Source: Roseovarius carneus
GTDB taxonomy: Bacteria; Pseudomonadota; Alphaproteobacteria; Rhodobacterales; Rhodobacteraceae
NCBI RefSeq assembly: GCF_020141465.1
Contig: NZ_JAHSPD010000001.1
Span: 2,152,374 to 2,216,373 of the forward strand
Reading direction: 5' to 3'
Length of the DNA stretch: 64,000 nt
Shown here piece by piece: positions 17,918-32,747 of this stretch (position 1 is the first letter of the stretch; the number at the start of each line of letters is the position of its first letter). Made by a program: the position numbers and the translations under genes. The notes beneath the pieces are model-generated. The model saw nothing but the letters and a program-made list of their open reading frames with translations, was not told the origin of the DNA and searched no databases.

Positions 17918-19342
17918 CTAGTCCGTGTCGCGTGAAATCAAACCGTATTTGCGCAGTTTCACATAAAGAGACTGCCGCGAGAGGCCGAGCATTTCGGCGG
18001 TGGCGACGCGGTTGTTATCCGTAAGTTCAACAGCGGTTTCGATGCAGAGTTTCTCAATGACATCAGTGGTATCCGCGACGATCTCCTTGAGGGTCGCGCT
18101 GCCCACAAGCTCAACCACGGACTTGCGGTTATCGCCTGCGGGACCGGAGCCTGCGAGGGCGCGGGTCTTGTCGGTGACTTCTGCATCACGCATGACGAAA
18201 ATATAGGCAGGGTGGGCGGCATCGGCGAGATAAGTCGCGGAAATCTCAACGGAACGCTCGTTATCATACTGTCCCTTGACCTTGGTTGCGTAGAGCCGCA
18301 TCCGGCCCGAACGGGCGGCATTTTCCAGCAGAACCTTAAGGTCCACCACGCCGCGCCCAAGGAAATCGGCGAGGCTGCGGCCCTTAACTGCGGTGCCATG
18401 GGCGCAATCTGTGAGGCTGAGGAAGGCGTCATTTGCGGCGACGATCATGCCGTCGCGATTGGCAAAGACCAGCGCATCGGGTCCGTTCTCAAACAGGCCG
18501 GTCATGTACCGCGCCAGCACATCCTTGCCGGCACGATCCGCGGCCTGTTCTTCAAGTCGGCAGAGCATCATACGCTCCCCCGCGGCCCGAAAAAACGACG
18601 GTGCGGCGCGCAACACGATCCGGCGGCGACCGCGCAGAACCAAGGAAACTTCGGTATTGCCTTCGGACAGCGCCGAGGCGGCCATATCGGCCATCAACTC
18701 GCTCTTGCCCTGATCTTCAAAAATGGCGGCGAAATCAGCGCCCGTCAGTTCTTCCGAGGTTTGCCCCAGAAGGGCGGCGGCAGATCCATTGACGTCCGTG
18801 ATGCGCCCATTGGCGACCGAGACAAAGACGATCGCATCATGGCTCGCCTTCATCAGCACGCGAAAGCGGGTGTCATATTCGCGTTGGCGTTCAAAATCTT
18901 GCTCAAGTGCAATCTGGGCGTTGACCAGTTGCTGCTGCAAATCCGCGACGGGGCGCAGATCGCGGCCCATCATCAAGATGGCACCATCCGGGCCGATATC
19001 GAAAAAGGAATATAGCACCGCCGAATCTTGTCCCGGCTGGGCCGACTGGTGGTTCATCTGCGCGCGCTGCTGACGATCGGGGTCCGCGCGATGCTCTTCC
19101 ATGGCGCGCTCGAACTTGGCGATGCTATCGGGCATGAGGGTGCTGCGGATATTCTGGCTTTCCCATGATTTCACATGAGAAAAAGCGCTGTGATCAGGTG
19201 CATTGAGAACGGATAGGATAAGCCCATCCACATCGATTACCAAGGCCAGGTCCGAAATGGTCGAAATCATTTCGGCAAGCATCTCTGGCTCGATCATCGG
19301 CACGGCGCCGAGATCCCAGTTTTGCGTTCCTCCGGAATTCAT
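17918..19342 (-). CDS. ppsR: Photosynthesis gene repressor PpsR/CrtJ
   Basis: PpsR is the oxygen- and light-responsive repressor of bch, crt and puc promoters; it binds TGT-N12-ACA. The 474-residue product starts at 19342, with AAAGGA just upstream. The frame is open for 62 more codons, but those have no family character. Several PAS-like domains fill residues 1 to about 390. A Fis-type helix-turn-helix ends the protein (NRVATAEMLGLSRQSLYVKL), with a Cys at about 433 (KLCIET) where the redox-active Cys of the family is found; other cysteines lie in the PAS region. It follows ppaA by 67 bases. Seven matching operators occur in this window. Confidence 0.93.
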   Translation of the reverse strand: MNSGGTQNWDLGAVPMIEPEMLAEMISTISDLALVIDVDGLILSVLNAPDHSAFSHVKSWESQNIRSTLMPDSIAKFERAMEEHRADPDRQQRAQMNHQSAQPGQDSAVLYSFFDIGPDGAILMMGRDLRPVADLQQQLVNAQIALEQDFERQREYDTRFRVLMKASHDAIVFVSVANGRITDVNGSAAALLGQTSEELTGADFAAIFEDQGKSELMADMAASALSEGNTEVSLVLRGRRRIVLRAAPSFFRAAGERMMLCRLEEQAADRAGKDVLARYMTGLFENGPDALVFANRDGMIVAANDAFLSLTDCAHGTAVKGRSLADFLGRGVVDLKVLLENAARSGRMRLYATKVKGQYDNERSVEISATYLADAAHPAYIFVMRDAEVTDKTRALAGSGPAGDNRKSVVELVGSATLKEIVADTTDVIEKLCIETAVELTDNNRVATAEMLGLSRQSLYVKLRKYGLISRDTD

Positions 19343-19409
19343 TAGGCGTCCTTTACTCGGCGCTGGCATGCGCTTTGCGTGTCCGTTGATGTCTGCGTTG
19401 ACATCAACC

Positions 19410-20183
19410 TCACCCCGCCTCGAGGCCACAAAAGACGAGGGCTTCATCCAGATCGGATGTGACGAGGCCGGCGCCGGTTCTGCTATACAGGTCGTCGGGT
19501 TCACCCGCGACGCTGCCGCCCAGAACAACGGGAATGGTCGGTCCGTCAGAATGGTTCTTGATGGCCCTGACGAGGGCCGTTATCGCGTCCAGCCCATCGC
19601 CAAGCGACGATGAGATAAAGACAGCGCTGTAGCTTCCCGTGGCCAACATCGCCTTGAGCGAATCGGGAGAGACCCCAAGGGCGAGGCGCACGGAAAGTCC
19701 CTCGCGCCGCAGCCGTGTCGAGACGACCGAGGCACCCAAAGTGTGCTGCGCCTCCATCGGGACCGCCACGATGACAGATCCCTTGGTGCTTGCAGCGCCC
19801 ACCGCGCCATCTGCGGTCCAGACCGCTGACAATTCCCGCACCAACGCCTGAAGCCGGGCCGTGCCAATGGTCACTTCGGCAAAGCTGCTGATATCGTCGG
19901 TCCACTCATCGCCCATGCGGCGGGCGGCTGCGGGAATGTAATGATCTACAATGGCTTCGGGTGAGATACCCATCTCCAGCATTTGCTGGGTGACAGCGCG
20001 GTGACCATCTTCTGAACGGCCCATGGCGGATTGCAGCAATTTATCAATAAACACGGACCCAGCCTTTTGTGGGGTTGTGCGGGATGCGACGATCGAAAGC
20101 GCGAAATCTGCGAGATCGCCAACACGTTGTGTGACAGGCCCCGATCCTTGTGCGGCGTTTCGTTCGGCGTTCTGCGACATCAT
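19410..20183 (-). CDS. ppaA: PpaA/AerR-type cobalamin-binding regulator
   Basis: PpaA (AerR in R. capsulatus) is a B12-binding antirepressor that modulates PpsR/CrtJ in response to light and oxygen. The protein has an N-terminal helical region and a C-terminal cobalamin-binding-like Rossmann domain, including VAVPMEAQHTLGASVVSTRL, whose His is a candidate cobalamin ligand, and VVLGGSVAG. The start is uncertain. ATG codons at 20183 and 20180 (MMSQNAER) follow a GGGGA, while one at 20198 has no ribosome site, so 20183 was chosen, giving 257 residues. It lies immediately upstream of ppsR on the same strand, which supports the assignment. Confidence 0.85.
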   Translation of the reverse strand: MMSQNAERNAAQGSGPVTQRVGDLADFALSIVASRTTPQKAGSVFIDKLLQSAMGRSEDGHRAVTQQMLEMGISPEAIVDHYIPAAARRMGDEWTDDISSFAEVTIGTARLQALVRELSAVWTADGAVGAASTKGSVIVAVPMEAQHTLGASVVSTRLRREGLSVRLALGVSPDSLKAMLATGSYSAVFISSSLGDGLDAITALVRAIKNHSDGPTIPVVLGGSVAGEPDDLYSRTGAGLVTSDLDEALVFCGLEAG

Positions 20184-20390
20184 ATCCCCAGTCTTCATTC
20201 GGTGTGTTTCGCTCAAAGTTGCGACCGCGAGCAGAGATGCAGCCACTTAGTTTTGTATTGTTTTCCGTGTGGCCGAAAATGTCAAAGAAAATAGACAGTA
20301 TATAAAGAGGCCTGTTTGTTTCCTGTGATTTTTTCAGCATTTTATTGTTGTAAACGGTGAAAAATTGCAGAGTTCTCAAATTTTAGACAG

Positions 20391-20453
20391 TGTAAGCTTT
20401 GCGTATCAGGTGTGTAAATCAAAGTTGACACCAGCCCTGTCTCAGTCTTATCT
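20391..20453 (+). promoter_or_regulatory. bchF operon promoter with PpsR/CrtJ-type operator
   Basis: An exact TGT-N12-ACA operator lies at 20413-20430. Its last six bases are a perfect -35, TTGACA (20425-20430). A TTATCT -10 follows at 20448-20453 after exactly 17 bases. This is the clearest sigma70 promoter in the cluster and would be blocked by a bound repressor. A degenerate copy, TGT-N12-TCA, at 20391-20408 may be a weaker second site. The predicted start near 20460 leaves a leader of about 24 bases. The region 20184-20390 upstream is AT-rich and non-coding and may hold the divergent ppaA promoter. Confidence 0.83.
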
Positions 20454-20483
20454 TCAGGGTTGTAGCCACCTTGGGAACGGTGA

Positions 20484-22267
<1,784 letters not shown>

Positions 22268-22290
22268 TCCCTCTTCTTGCCACAAGTATC

Positions 22291-22320
22291 CTTGGGGGTC
22301 CGGGGGCAGACAGCCCCCGG
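22291..22320 (+). repeat. GC-rich palindromic element between bchN and bchB
   Basis: CCGGGGGC (22300-22307) and GCCCCCGG (22313-22320) form a perfect 8-bp stem with a five-base loop, preceded by CTTGGGGGT. It resembles the short GC-rich palindromic repeats scattered between genes in Rhodobacteraceae genomes, but I saw only this copy in the window. It may also slow exonucleases at the end of the bchN message. No T-run follows, so termination is unlikely. Confidence 0.5.
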
Positions 22321-22364
22321 CGGCGCGCCACAGACGCCCGCACCGCGTGGATGGAGGGCCGCCC

Positions 22365-23918
22365 ATGAAGCTCACCGTGTGGACATATGAGGGCCCCCCC
22401 CATGTCGGTGCGATGCGCGTCGCCACCGGCATGACCGGCCTGCATTACGTGCTGCACGCGCCGCAGGGCGATACATATGCGGATCTTCTCTTCACCATGA
22501 TCGAGCGGCGCGACCATCGCCCGCCGGTCACCTACACCACGTTTCAGGCCCGCGATCTTGGTTCCGACACGGCGAACCTTTTCAAAACGGCCTGTCAGGA
22601 TGCCTATGACCGCTTCCAGCCCGAGGCGATCATCGTCGGCGCGTCCTGCACAGCCGAGCTGATCCAGGATGATCCCGGCGGCATGGCCGAGACCATGAAC
22701 ATGCCCGTGCCGGTGATCGCGCTGGAGCTTCCAAGCTACTCGCGCAAGGAAAATTTCGGCTGCGATGAAACGTTTTTCCAGATCGTACGCCACTTGGCGA
22801 AGCCGATGGCGCGGACTGAGCGGATCACGGCCAACCTGATAGGCCCCACCGCGCTTGGTTTCCGTCACCGCGACGATATCGTTGAGGTCACGGCCCTTCT
22901 GGACGAGATGGGGATCGACGTGAATGTGGTCGCGCCCATGACCTCGTCTCCGTCGGATATTGCCCGCATGGGGGCCGCGCATTTCAACGTTCTGATGTAT
23001 CCCGAGACGGCTGAAATGGCCGCGCGCTGGATGGAGAAGGAGCTGGATCAGCCTTTCACCAAGACTGTGCCAATCGGGGTAGGGGCCACGCGCGATTTCA
23101 TCGCCGAGGTGGCCAAGATCACGGGCCGCCCGGCACGCATGGAGGAAAGCCGCCTGCGCCTGCCATGGTATTCCAAATCCGTCGACAGCACGTATCTCAC
23201 AGGCAAGCGTGTCTTTATCTTTGGCGATGGCACACATGCCCGCGCCGCCGCGCGGATTGCGCGCGACGAGATGGGTTTCGAGGTTGTTGGCCTTGGCTGC
23301 TATAACCGCGAATTTGCCCGCGATATCCGCGCTTTGGCGCGTGAATATAATGTCGAAGCGCTGATTACTGATGACTATCTTGAGGTCGAAGCCGCCATTG
23401 AGGCCGCCGCACCCGAGATGATCCTCGGCACCCAGATGGAGCGCCATATCGGCAAGCGTCTGGGCATTCCTTGCGCCGTGATCTCGGCACCCGTCCATGT
23501 GCAGGATTTCCCCGCGCGCTACTCGCCCCAGATGGGGATCGAGGGTGCCAATGTGATTTTCGACACATGGGTGCATCCGCTCGTGATGGGGCTGGAAGAG
23601 CACCTTCTGCACATGTTCCGCGATGATTTTGAATTCCACGACGCCGCGGGCCCAAGCCACCATGGCGGCCACGCCCCGAAGCCGATGCCGGCCACCGCCG
23701 ATGAGGCCCGCAGGGCCGAGGAGGCCGCCGCCCCGCCCGAGCGCCAGCCCAATGGCGAGGTTATTTGGCTCGATGCCGCCGAGCGCGAATTGAAAAAGAT
23801 CCCGTTCTTCGTGCGTGGCAAGGCCCGCCGGAACACAGAAACCTTCGCCGCCGAGCAAGGCATCTCTGAGATCACCCTAGACACCCTTTATGAGGCGAAA
23901 GCACACTTTGCGCGATAA
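22365..23918 (+). CDS. bchB: Light-independent protochlorophyllide reductase subunit B
   Basis: BchB is the second subunit of the protochlorophyllide reductase catalytic component. The 517-residue product starts at 22365 ([20 protein letters not shown]). The frame is open 56 codons upstream, but that part lies in bchN and the GC-rich spacer. Asp36 ([10 protein letters not shown]) matches the unusual aspartate ligand of the NB cluster known from R. capsulatus. The C-terminal section after an Ala/Pro-rich linker (near residue 440) holds the small helical domain found in BchB, ending [10 protein letters not shown]. The gene ends one base before the chosen bchH start. Confidence 0.95.
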   Translation: MKLTVWTYEGPPHVGAMRVATGMTGLHYVLHAPQGDTYADLLFTMIERRDHRPPVTYTTFQARDLGSDTANLFKTACQDAYDRFQPEAIIVGASCTAELIQDDPGGMAETMNMPVPVIALELPSYSRKENFGCDETFFQIVRHLAKPMARTERITANLIGPTALGFRHRDDIVEVTALLDEMGIDVNVVAPMTSSPSDIARMGAAHFNVLMYPETAEMAARWMEKELDQPFTKTVPIGVGATRDFIAEVAKITGRPARMEESRLRLPWYSKSVDSTYLTGKRVFIFGDGTHARAAARIARDEMGFEVVGLGCYNREFARDIRALAREYNVEALITDDYLEVEAAIEAAAPEMILGTQMERHIGKRLGIPCAVISAPVHVQDFPARYSPQMGIEGANVIFDTWVHPLVMGLEEHLLHMFRDDFEFHDAAGPSHHGGHAPKPMPATADEARRAEEAAAPPERQPNGEVIWLDAAERELKKIPFFVRGKARRNTETFAAEQGISEITLDTLYEAKAHFAR

Positions 23919-23919
23919 C

Positions 23920-28366
<4,447 letters not shown>

Positions 28367-28367
<1 letters not shown>

Positions 28368-29059
28368 TGGACAAGAGCGCCACATATGACGCGACGCGGG
28401 ACCGGGTTGAGCATTACTTTGACCGCTCGGCCACCAAGGTCTGGGAGCGTCTGACATCAGACGCGCCTGTCTCGGGCGTGCGTGCCACTGTGCGCGCAGG
28501 CCGGGACCGCATGCGCGATCTGATGCTGGCGCAATTGCCTGCCGATCTGCATGGCGCGCGGGTGTTGGATGCGGGTTGCGGCACGGGCGCGATGGCGGTT
28601 GAGCTTGCGACGCGCGGCGCTGATGTGGTGGCCGTTGATATCTCGCCCGAGCTGATCAAGATCGCCGAGGCGCGCTGCCCGGACGGATTGCGCGGGCAGA
28701 TTACGTTTGCGTCTGGCGATATGCTGAGCCCGGAACTGGGTCAGTTTGACCACGCGCTGGCGATGGACAGCATGATTTATTATGGCGCGAGTAGCGTGGC
28801 GCGGATGCTGGCGGGCGTGGCGCCACGCATCACGACCTCGATGATCTTCACGCTGGCCCCCCGCACGCCACTTTTGATGACCATGTGGCGCGTGGGCAAG
28901 ATTTTCCCAAGCTCGGACCGGTCCCCTTCGATGATCCCCGAAAGCTGTGCACGTGTCTCCAAGGCTTTGGAAACCCTTGGGGCAGGCGGCAGCCTGCGCG
29001 AGATTGAGCGCATCAACTCGGGCTTCTACATTTCCACCGCCCTGGAGTTTCGGCCATGA
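28367..29059 (+). CDS. bchM: Magnesium protoporphyrin IX O-methyltransferase
   Basis: BchM methylates the C13 propionate of Mg-protoporphyrin IX with S-adenosylmethionine, making the substrate of the cyclase AcsF. The 230-residue protein has the SAM motif I VLDAGCGTGAMAVEL near residue 65, followed by the acidic residue of VVAVDIS. The start is the ATG at 28367, overlapping the bchL stop by one base. The TTG codon immediately before it is unlikely to be used. The C-terminus reads into lhaA through an ATGA overlap. Confidence 0.93.
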
Positions 29060-30483
29060 AAGACGAACGCCATCCCCTGACAAAGTTCACGGAAAAGATG
29101 CTGCCCTTTGCGGATGCGGCCAGCGTGGGCCTGCCCATGTGGCAGCTGTTGCGGCTGGCGCTTTTCCAGATCTCGGTCGGGATGGCCGGCGTGCTGCTTC
29201 TTGGCACGCTCAACCGGGTGATGATCGTGGAGCTGAGCGTGCCTGCGATGATCGTGGCCACGTTTATTGCGATTCCGGTGCTTATTGCTCCGTTTCGCGC
29301 GCTTTTGGGTTTTCGCTCGGACACGCATCGCAGCGCGATTGGCTGGAAGCGGGTGCCGTATCTCTGGTTTGGCACGCTGTGGCAGTTTGGCGGCCTTGCG
29401 ATCATGCCGATGGGGCTGGTCCTCTTCACTGGCACGCAGGCGATGGACGTGTCTTTTGCCGCCGAAGTGGGGGCGGGGCTTGCGTTTCTTCTGACCGGGC
29501 TTGGGATGCACATGACTCAGACCGCGGGGCTGGCCCTTGCCGCTGACCGCGCGACAGAAGAGGCACGCCCCCGCGTTGTGGCGCTGCTTTATGTCATGTT
29601 CCTTGTGGGTATGTTGATCTCGTCGATCATCATCGGGCTTTTGCTGCGTGATTTCAGCGAGCTGCGCCTGATCCAAGTGGTCCAAGGAGCCGCCGTTGTC
29701 ACGGTTCTTTTGAACCTCGTGGCGCTTTGGAAGCAAGAGAAGATGGCACCGATGACCAAGCAGGAGCGCACAGCACCGCGCCCCCTGTTCCGCGATGCCT
29801 GGGCCGATTTCACCTCTGGTGGTGATGCCGGGCGGCTTTTGGTCGTGGTCTTCATGGGCACGATGGCCTTCAACATGCAGGACGTCCTGCTGGAGCCTTA
29901 TGGCGGTGAGATCCTCGGGCTTTCGGTGTCCTCGACCACGCTTTTGACGGCGATGTGGGCGATTGGCGCGCTGGGGGGCTTTGCGCTTGCGGCGCGGTGG
30001 CTGGCGCAGGGGATTGATCCTTACCGCATGGCCGCGCGTGGGATCCTCATAGGTGTCTGCGCCTTCACCATGGTGATCTTTGCCGATCCGCTCGATTCAA
30101 TCCCGCTTTTCTTTGCCGGGGCCTTCGCCATCGGCTTTGGCAGCGGTCTGTTTTCCGTGGCCACGCTGACGGCGGCCATGACGATGCCCACGGCTGGTCT
30201 TGCTGGCCGAGGACTTGCCCTTGGGGCCTGGGGCGGGGCGCAAGCCACTGCTGCGGGTCTCTCGATCGTGATCGGTGGCGCAATTCGCGACACGGTCTCA
30301 AACCTTTCCGCTTCGGGAGCGCTCGGCGATGCACTCAGCGATCCCGCAGTCGGTTACTCGGTGGTGTACCATATCGAGGTATACCTGCTTTTCTTCACCC
30401 TGATTGCCCTTGGCCCGCTTGTGCGTGTCCGGGCATTGGGAACCCGCAAGGCCAAGTTCGGCCTCGCGGACTTCCCCACCTGA
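29056..30483 (+). CDS. lhaA: LH1 assembly protein LhaA (PucC/BCH2-family MFS)
   Basis: LhaA is a membrane protein needed for high levels of the LH1 antenna. It probably hands bacteriochlorophyll to alpha and beta polypeptides as they are inserted. The 475-residue protein has about 12 hydrophobic helices and the family motifs TLNRVMIVEL near residue 50, GFRSDTHRSAIGWKRVPYLW near 90 and NMQDVLLEPYGGEILG near 275. It lies between bchM (four-base overlap) and puhA (18-base gap), the canonical lhaA position. Its shorter paralogue in this window lies between bchG and bchP. Confidence 0.92.
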   Translation: MKDERHPLTKFTEKMLPFADAASVGLPMWQLLRLALFQISVGMAGVLLLGTLNRVMIVELSVPAMIVATFIAIPVLIAPFRALLGFRSDTHRSAIGWKRVPYLWFGTLWQFGGLAIMPMGLVLFTGTQAMDVSFAAEVGAGLAFLLTGLGMHMTQTAGLALAADRATEEARPRVVALLYVMFLVGMLISSIIIGLLLRDFSELRLIQVVQGAAVVTVLLNLVALWKQEKMAPMTKQERTAPRPLFRDAWADFTSGGDAGRLLVVVFMGTMAFNMQDVLLEPYGGEILGLSVSSTTLLTAMWAIGALGGFALAARWLAQGIDPYRMAARGILIGVCAFTMVIFADPLDSIPLFFAGAFAIGFGSGLFSVATLTAAMTMPTAGLAGRGLALGAWGGAQATAAGLSIVIGGAIRDTVSNLSASGALGDALSDPAVGYSVVYHIEVYLLFFTLIALGPLVRVRALGTRKAKFGLADFPT

Positions 30484-30501
30484 CCTACGGAGGACAATAT
30501 C

Positions 30502-31275
30502 ATGGTAGGCATGGAATTTTTCGGAGACTTCGACCTGGCGAGTGCATCGATCTGGCTCTTCTGGCTCTTTTTCGCACTGCTGATCTATTATCTGCAAACC
30601 GAGAATATGCGTGAGGGCTATCCGCTAGAAGATGATGATGGCAAAGCGGCCCCCAATCAGGGCCCGTTCCCCTTGCCCTCGGACAAGACATTCAAACTGC
30701 CCCATGGCGCGGGCGAGTTGACCTATCCATCGGGCGCACGCGGAGACCGCGATAAGCTTGCTCTGGAGCGCACGGCCAAATCCGCAGGATCTCCCTACAT
30801 CCCAACGGGTGATCCCATGGTGGATGGTGTTGGCCCTGCCGCATGGGCGCCGCGCCGCGATGTGCCGGAGCTGGATGCGCATGGCCATCCCAAGATCAAG
30901 CCGATGTCGATGCTGGAAGATTTCCGCATCAGCGCTGGCCGTGATCCGCGTGGCAAGGTCGTGATGGCTGGGGACGGTGAGATTGTTGGTCGTGTGGTTG
31001 ATATGTGGATCGACGTGCCTGAGCATATGGTGCGTTTCCTGACTATCGACCTCAACCCGGAAGGGTCGGGCGAGCACCGCCTGATGCCGATCAACATGGT
31101 TCGGATCAAATCCGACCACGTCAAAGTACGCTCGCTCTACGGGCACAATTTTGCAGGGATCCCCAAGGTGAAAGCCGCGGACAAAGTGACCCTGCTTGAA
31201 GAAGAGAAGATCATGGCCTGGTTCGCCGGGGGCACGCTTTATGCCCATGATCGCCGCGCAGATCCTGTGATCTGA
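30502..31275 (+). CDS. puhA: Reaction centre H subunit
   Basis: PuhA caps the cytoplasmic face of the PufL-PufM reaction centre and controls proton access to the secondary quinone. The 257-residue protein begins with a short periplasmic segment and one membrane helix (ASIWLFWLFFALLIYYLQTE, about residues 12-31), followed by a large soluble PRC-barrel-type domain. ACGGAGGA precedes its ATG. Internal puhA promoters within lhaA are known in Rhodobacter, but I could not define one here. puhB starts 36 bases downstream. Confidence 0.96.
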   Translation: MVGMEFFGDFDLASASIWLFWLFFALLIYYLQTENMREGYPLEDDDGKAAPNQGPFPLPSDKTFKLPHGAGELTYPSGARGDRDKLALERTAKSAGSPYIPTGDPMVDGVGPAAWAPRRDVPELDAHGHPKIKPMSMLEDFRISAGRDPRGKVVMAGDGEIVGRVVDMWIDVPEHMVRFLTIDLNPEGSGEHRLMPINMVRIKSDHVKVRSLYGHNFAGIPKVKAADKVTLLEEEKIMAWFAGGTLYAHDRRADPVI

Positions 31276-31311
31276 GGCGGACCAAACCTAAACGCGTAAG
31301 GGGGAGACGAC

Positions 31312-31956
31312 ATGTCCCACGATGATTTCAAGTTCGAGCCGGTCCGAGGATTGCCAGAAGTATTGCCAGAGGGAGAGCATATCCTCTGGCAGGGTAGCCC
31401 GAATGCCCTGCGACTGGCACGTGAGGCGCTTTGCCTGAACTGGGTCGCGGGATATTTCGTCCTTTTGGTGATCTGGCGGATCGGTGCCTCCTCGGCCACC
31501 TATCCCATGGCCGAGGCGATGAGCCACGGTATCCCCCTTGCGCTGGTAGGTCTGGTGGCCTGCGCGCTGATCTACGGGCTGGCCTATATGCAGGCCCGCG
31601 CGGCGGTCTACACGCTGACAAACAAACGGGTGGCGATGCGGATCGGTGCCGCCCTCACCATGACGCTGAACCTGCCATATGTGGCCATTGGCACGGCCAA
31701 GCTTGAAGAGCGCGGCAAAAAAGGCTCCGGCACGATTGCTTTCGAGCTGATCGGAGACACGCGCTTTTCCTACATTCTGTGCTGGCCGCATGTGCGCCCA
31801 TGGCATTTTGCCCGCACGCAGCCTGCGCTGCGGTGCATTGATGATGCGCCCGAAGTGGCGCGTATTTTCGCCGAGGCCGCTGATGCGCGCGTCTCACAGC
31901 CCAAAGTGGAGCGGATCCCGGCCCGCGAGGCCGTCAGCGCTCTGGCCGCCGAGTAA
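31312..31956 (+). CDS. puhB: Reaction centre assembly protein PuhB
   Basis: PuhB is a membrane protein that assists reaction-centre assembly in Rhodobacter. The 214-residue product has two or three hydrophobic segments (about residues 40-60 and 75-95) and a bacterial PH-like domain, with VYTLTNKRVAMRIGAALTMTLNLP near residue 101. GGGGGAGA precedes the start. It is followed by puhC after 11 bases and fits the conserved puhABC order. Confidence 0.9.
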   Translation: MSHDDFKFEPVRGLPEVLPEGEHILWQGSPNALRLAREALCLNWVAGYFVLLVIWRIGASSATYPMAEAMSHGIPLALVGLVACALIYGLAYMQARAAVYTLTNKRVAMRIGAALTMTLNLPYVAIGTAKLEERGKKGSGTIAFELIGDTRFSYILCWPHVRPWHFARTQPALRCIDDAPEVARIFAEAADARVSQPKVERIPAREAVSALAAE

Positions 31957-31967
31957 GGAGAGGACCA

Positions 31968-32429
31968 ATGACGACCAAGCCACAAACGCGTGAATTTGAA
32001 ATGGTGCCCAAGTTTCTGGTCCGGGCGATGTTCGGCCTTATCCTCGGGACCTTGGCCCTTGTAAGCTATCAGGCGATCAGCGATCGGAGCCATGCGGGCG
32101 TTCTGACCGTGGCGCCAGAAGCGGCCTCCAGCCTGATCCGGATGGAGGGCACCCGCGAGGGGGCCGTCACCGTCTATAACGCGGGGGGGGATGTGATCGC
32201 CCGCTCCGGCGAGGACAAGCAGGGCTTCATCGGTGTGATCTGGCGGGTGCTTGCCCGCGAACGCGCGCTGGCAGGTGTGGCCGACACACCCGGCGACACG
32301 CCCCCGGTGCGGGTTCTGCGCCGGACGAACGGAAATATATCCGTTGAAGACACGGTAACGGATTGGTCCGTGGACTTAATCGGGTATGGTAAAGACAATA
32401 TCGCCGCCTTCGCCAGGCTGGTCGACTAA
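31968..32429 (+). CDS. puhC: Photosynthetic complex assembly protein PuhC
   Basis: PuhC is a small membrane-anchored protein that helps organise the RC-LH1 core. The 153-residue product has one N-terminal membrane helix (about residues 16-36) after a basic leader, then a soluble domain with the segment GFIGVIWRVLARER near residue 85, typical of the family. The start has AAGGAGAGG upstream. The gene lies between puhB and an unnamed 98-codon gene. Confidence 0.88.
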   Translation: MTTKPQTREFEMVPKFLVRAMFGLILGTLALVSYQAISDRSHAGVLTVAPEAASSLIRMEGTREGAVTVYNAGGDVIARSGEDKQGFIGVIWRVLARERALAGVADTPGDTPPVRVLRRTNGNISVEDTVTDWSVDLIGYGKDNIAAFARLVD

Positions 32430-32450
32430 CCCATAAAAGGAGGGAACCTT

Positions 32451-32747
32451 ATGGGACTGCTACTGAGAGAAACGGAGACCGCGCCCTGCACGGTCGAAAT
32501 CAGCCACCGCTTCGAGGAGCTGTCGGCGCATGTGAAATTTGAGAACGGTGCCGTGATCTATCCCGGCGATAGCGTTCAGGTCCATGGCGAAGAGATCATG
32601 GCCCCCTACGGAGAGGTTGTGCGCGAAGAGCGTATGGCCACCATCACCCGCGCCTCCAAGCTTGAGCGTTGGTGGACCCGCCAGACGGGCGATCTGGAGT
32701 TCATGGAGCTTTGCGAATTCTCATTCTCCGAGGAGATCTTGTCATGA
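32451..32747 (+). CDS. Unnamed 98-residue PGC protein between puhC and acsF
   Basis: No function can be assigned. The 98-residue product has no membrane segment. It combines a beta-rich first half (EISHRFEELSAHVKFENGAV, then YPGDSVQVHGEEI) with an acidic C-terminus (GDLEFMELCEFSFSEEIL). AAGGAGGGAA precedes the ATG, and the stop overlaps the acsF start (ATGA), so its translation is tied to AcsF. A small gene between puhC and acsF is a recurring feature of alphaproteobacterial PGCs. A role in AcsF assembly or core-complex biogenesis is plausible from position alone. Confidence 0.8.
   Translation: MGLLLRETETAPCTVEISHRFEELSAHVKFENGAVIYPGDSVQVHGEEIMAPYGEVVREERMATITRASKLERWWTRQTGDLEFMELCEFSFSEEILS

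Noticed and set aside
23890..23919. bchH start at the ATG at 23890.
   Set aside because: It would add ten residues ([10 protein letters not shown]) outside the family consensus and overlap bchB; the ATG at 23920 fits better.
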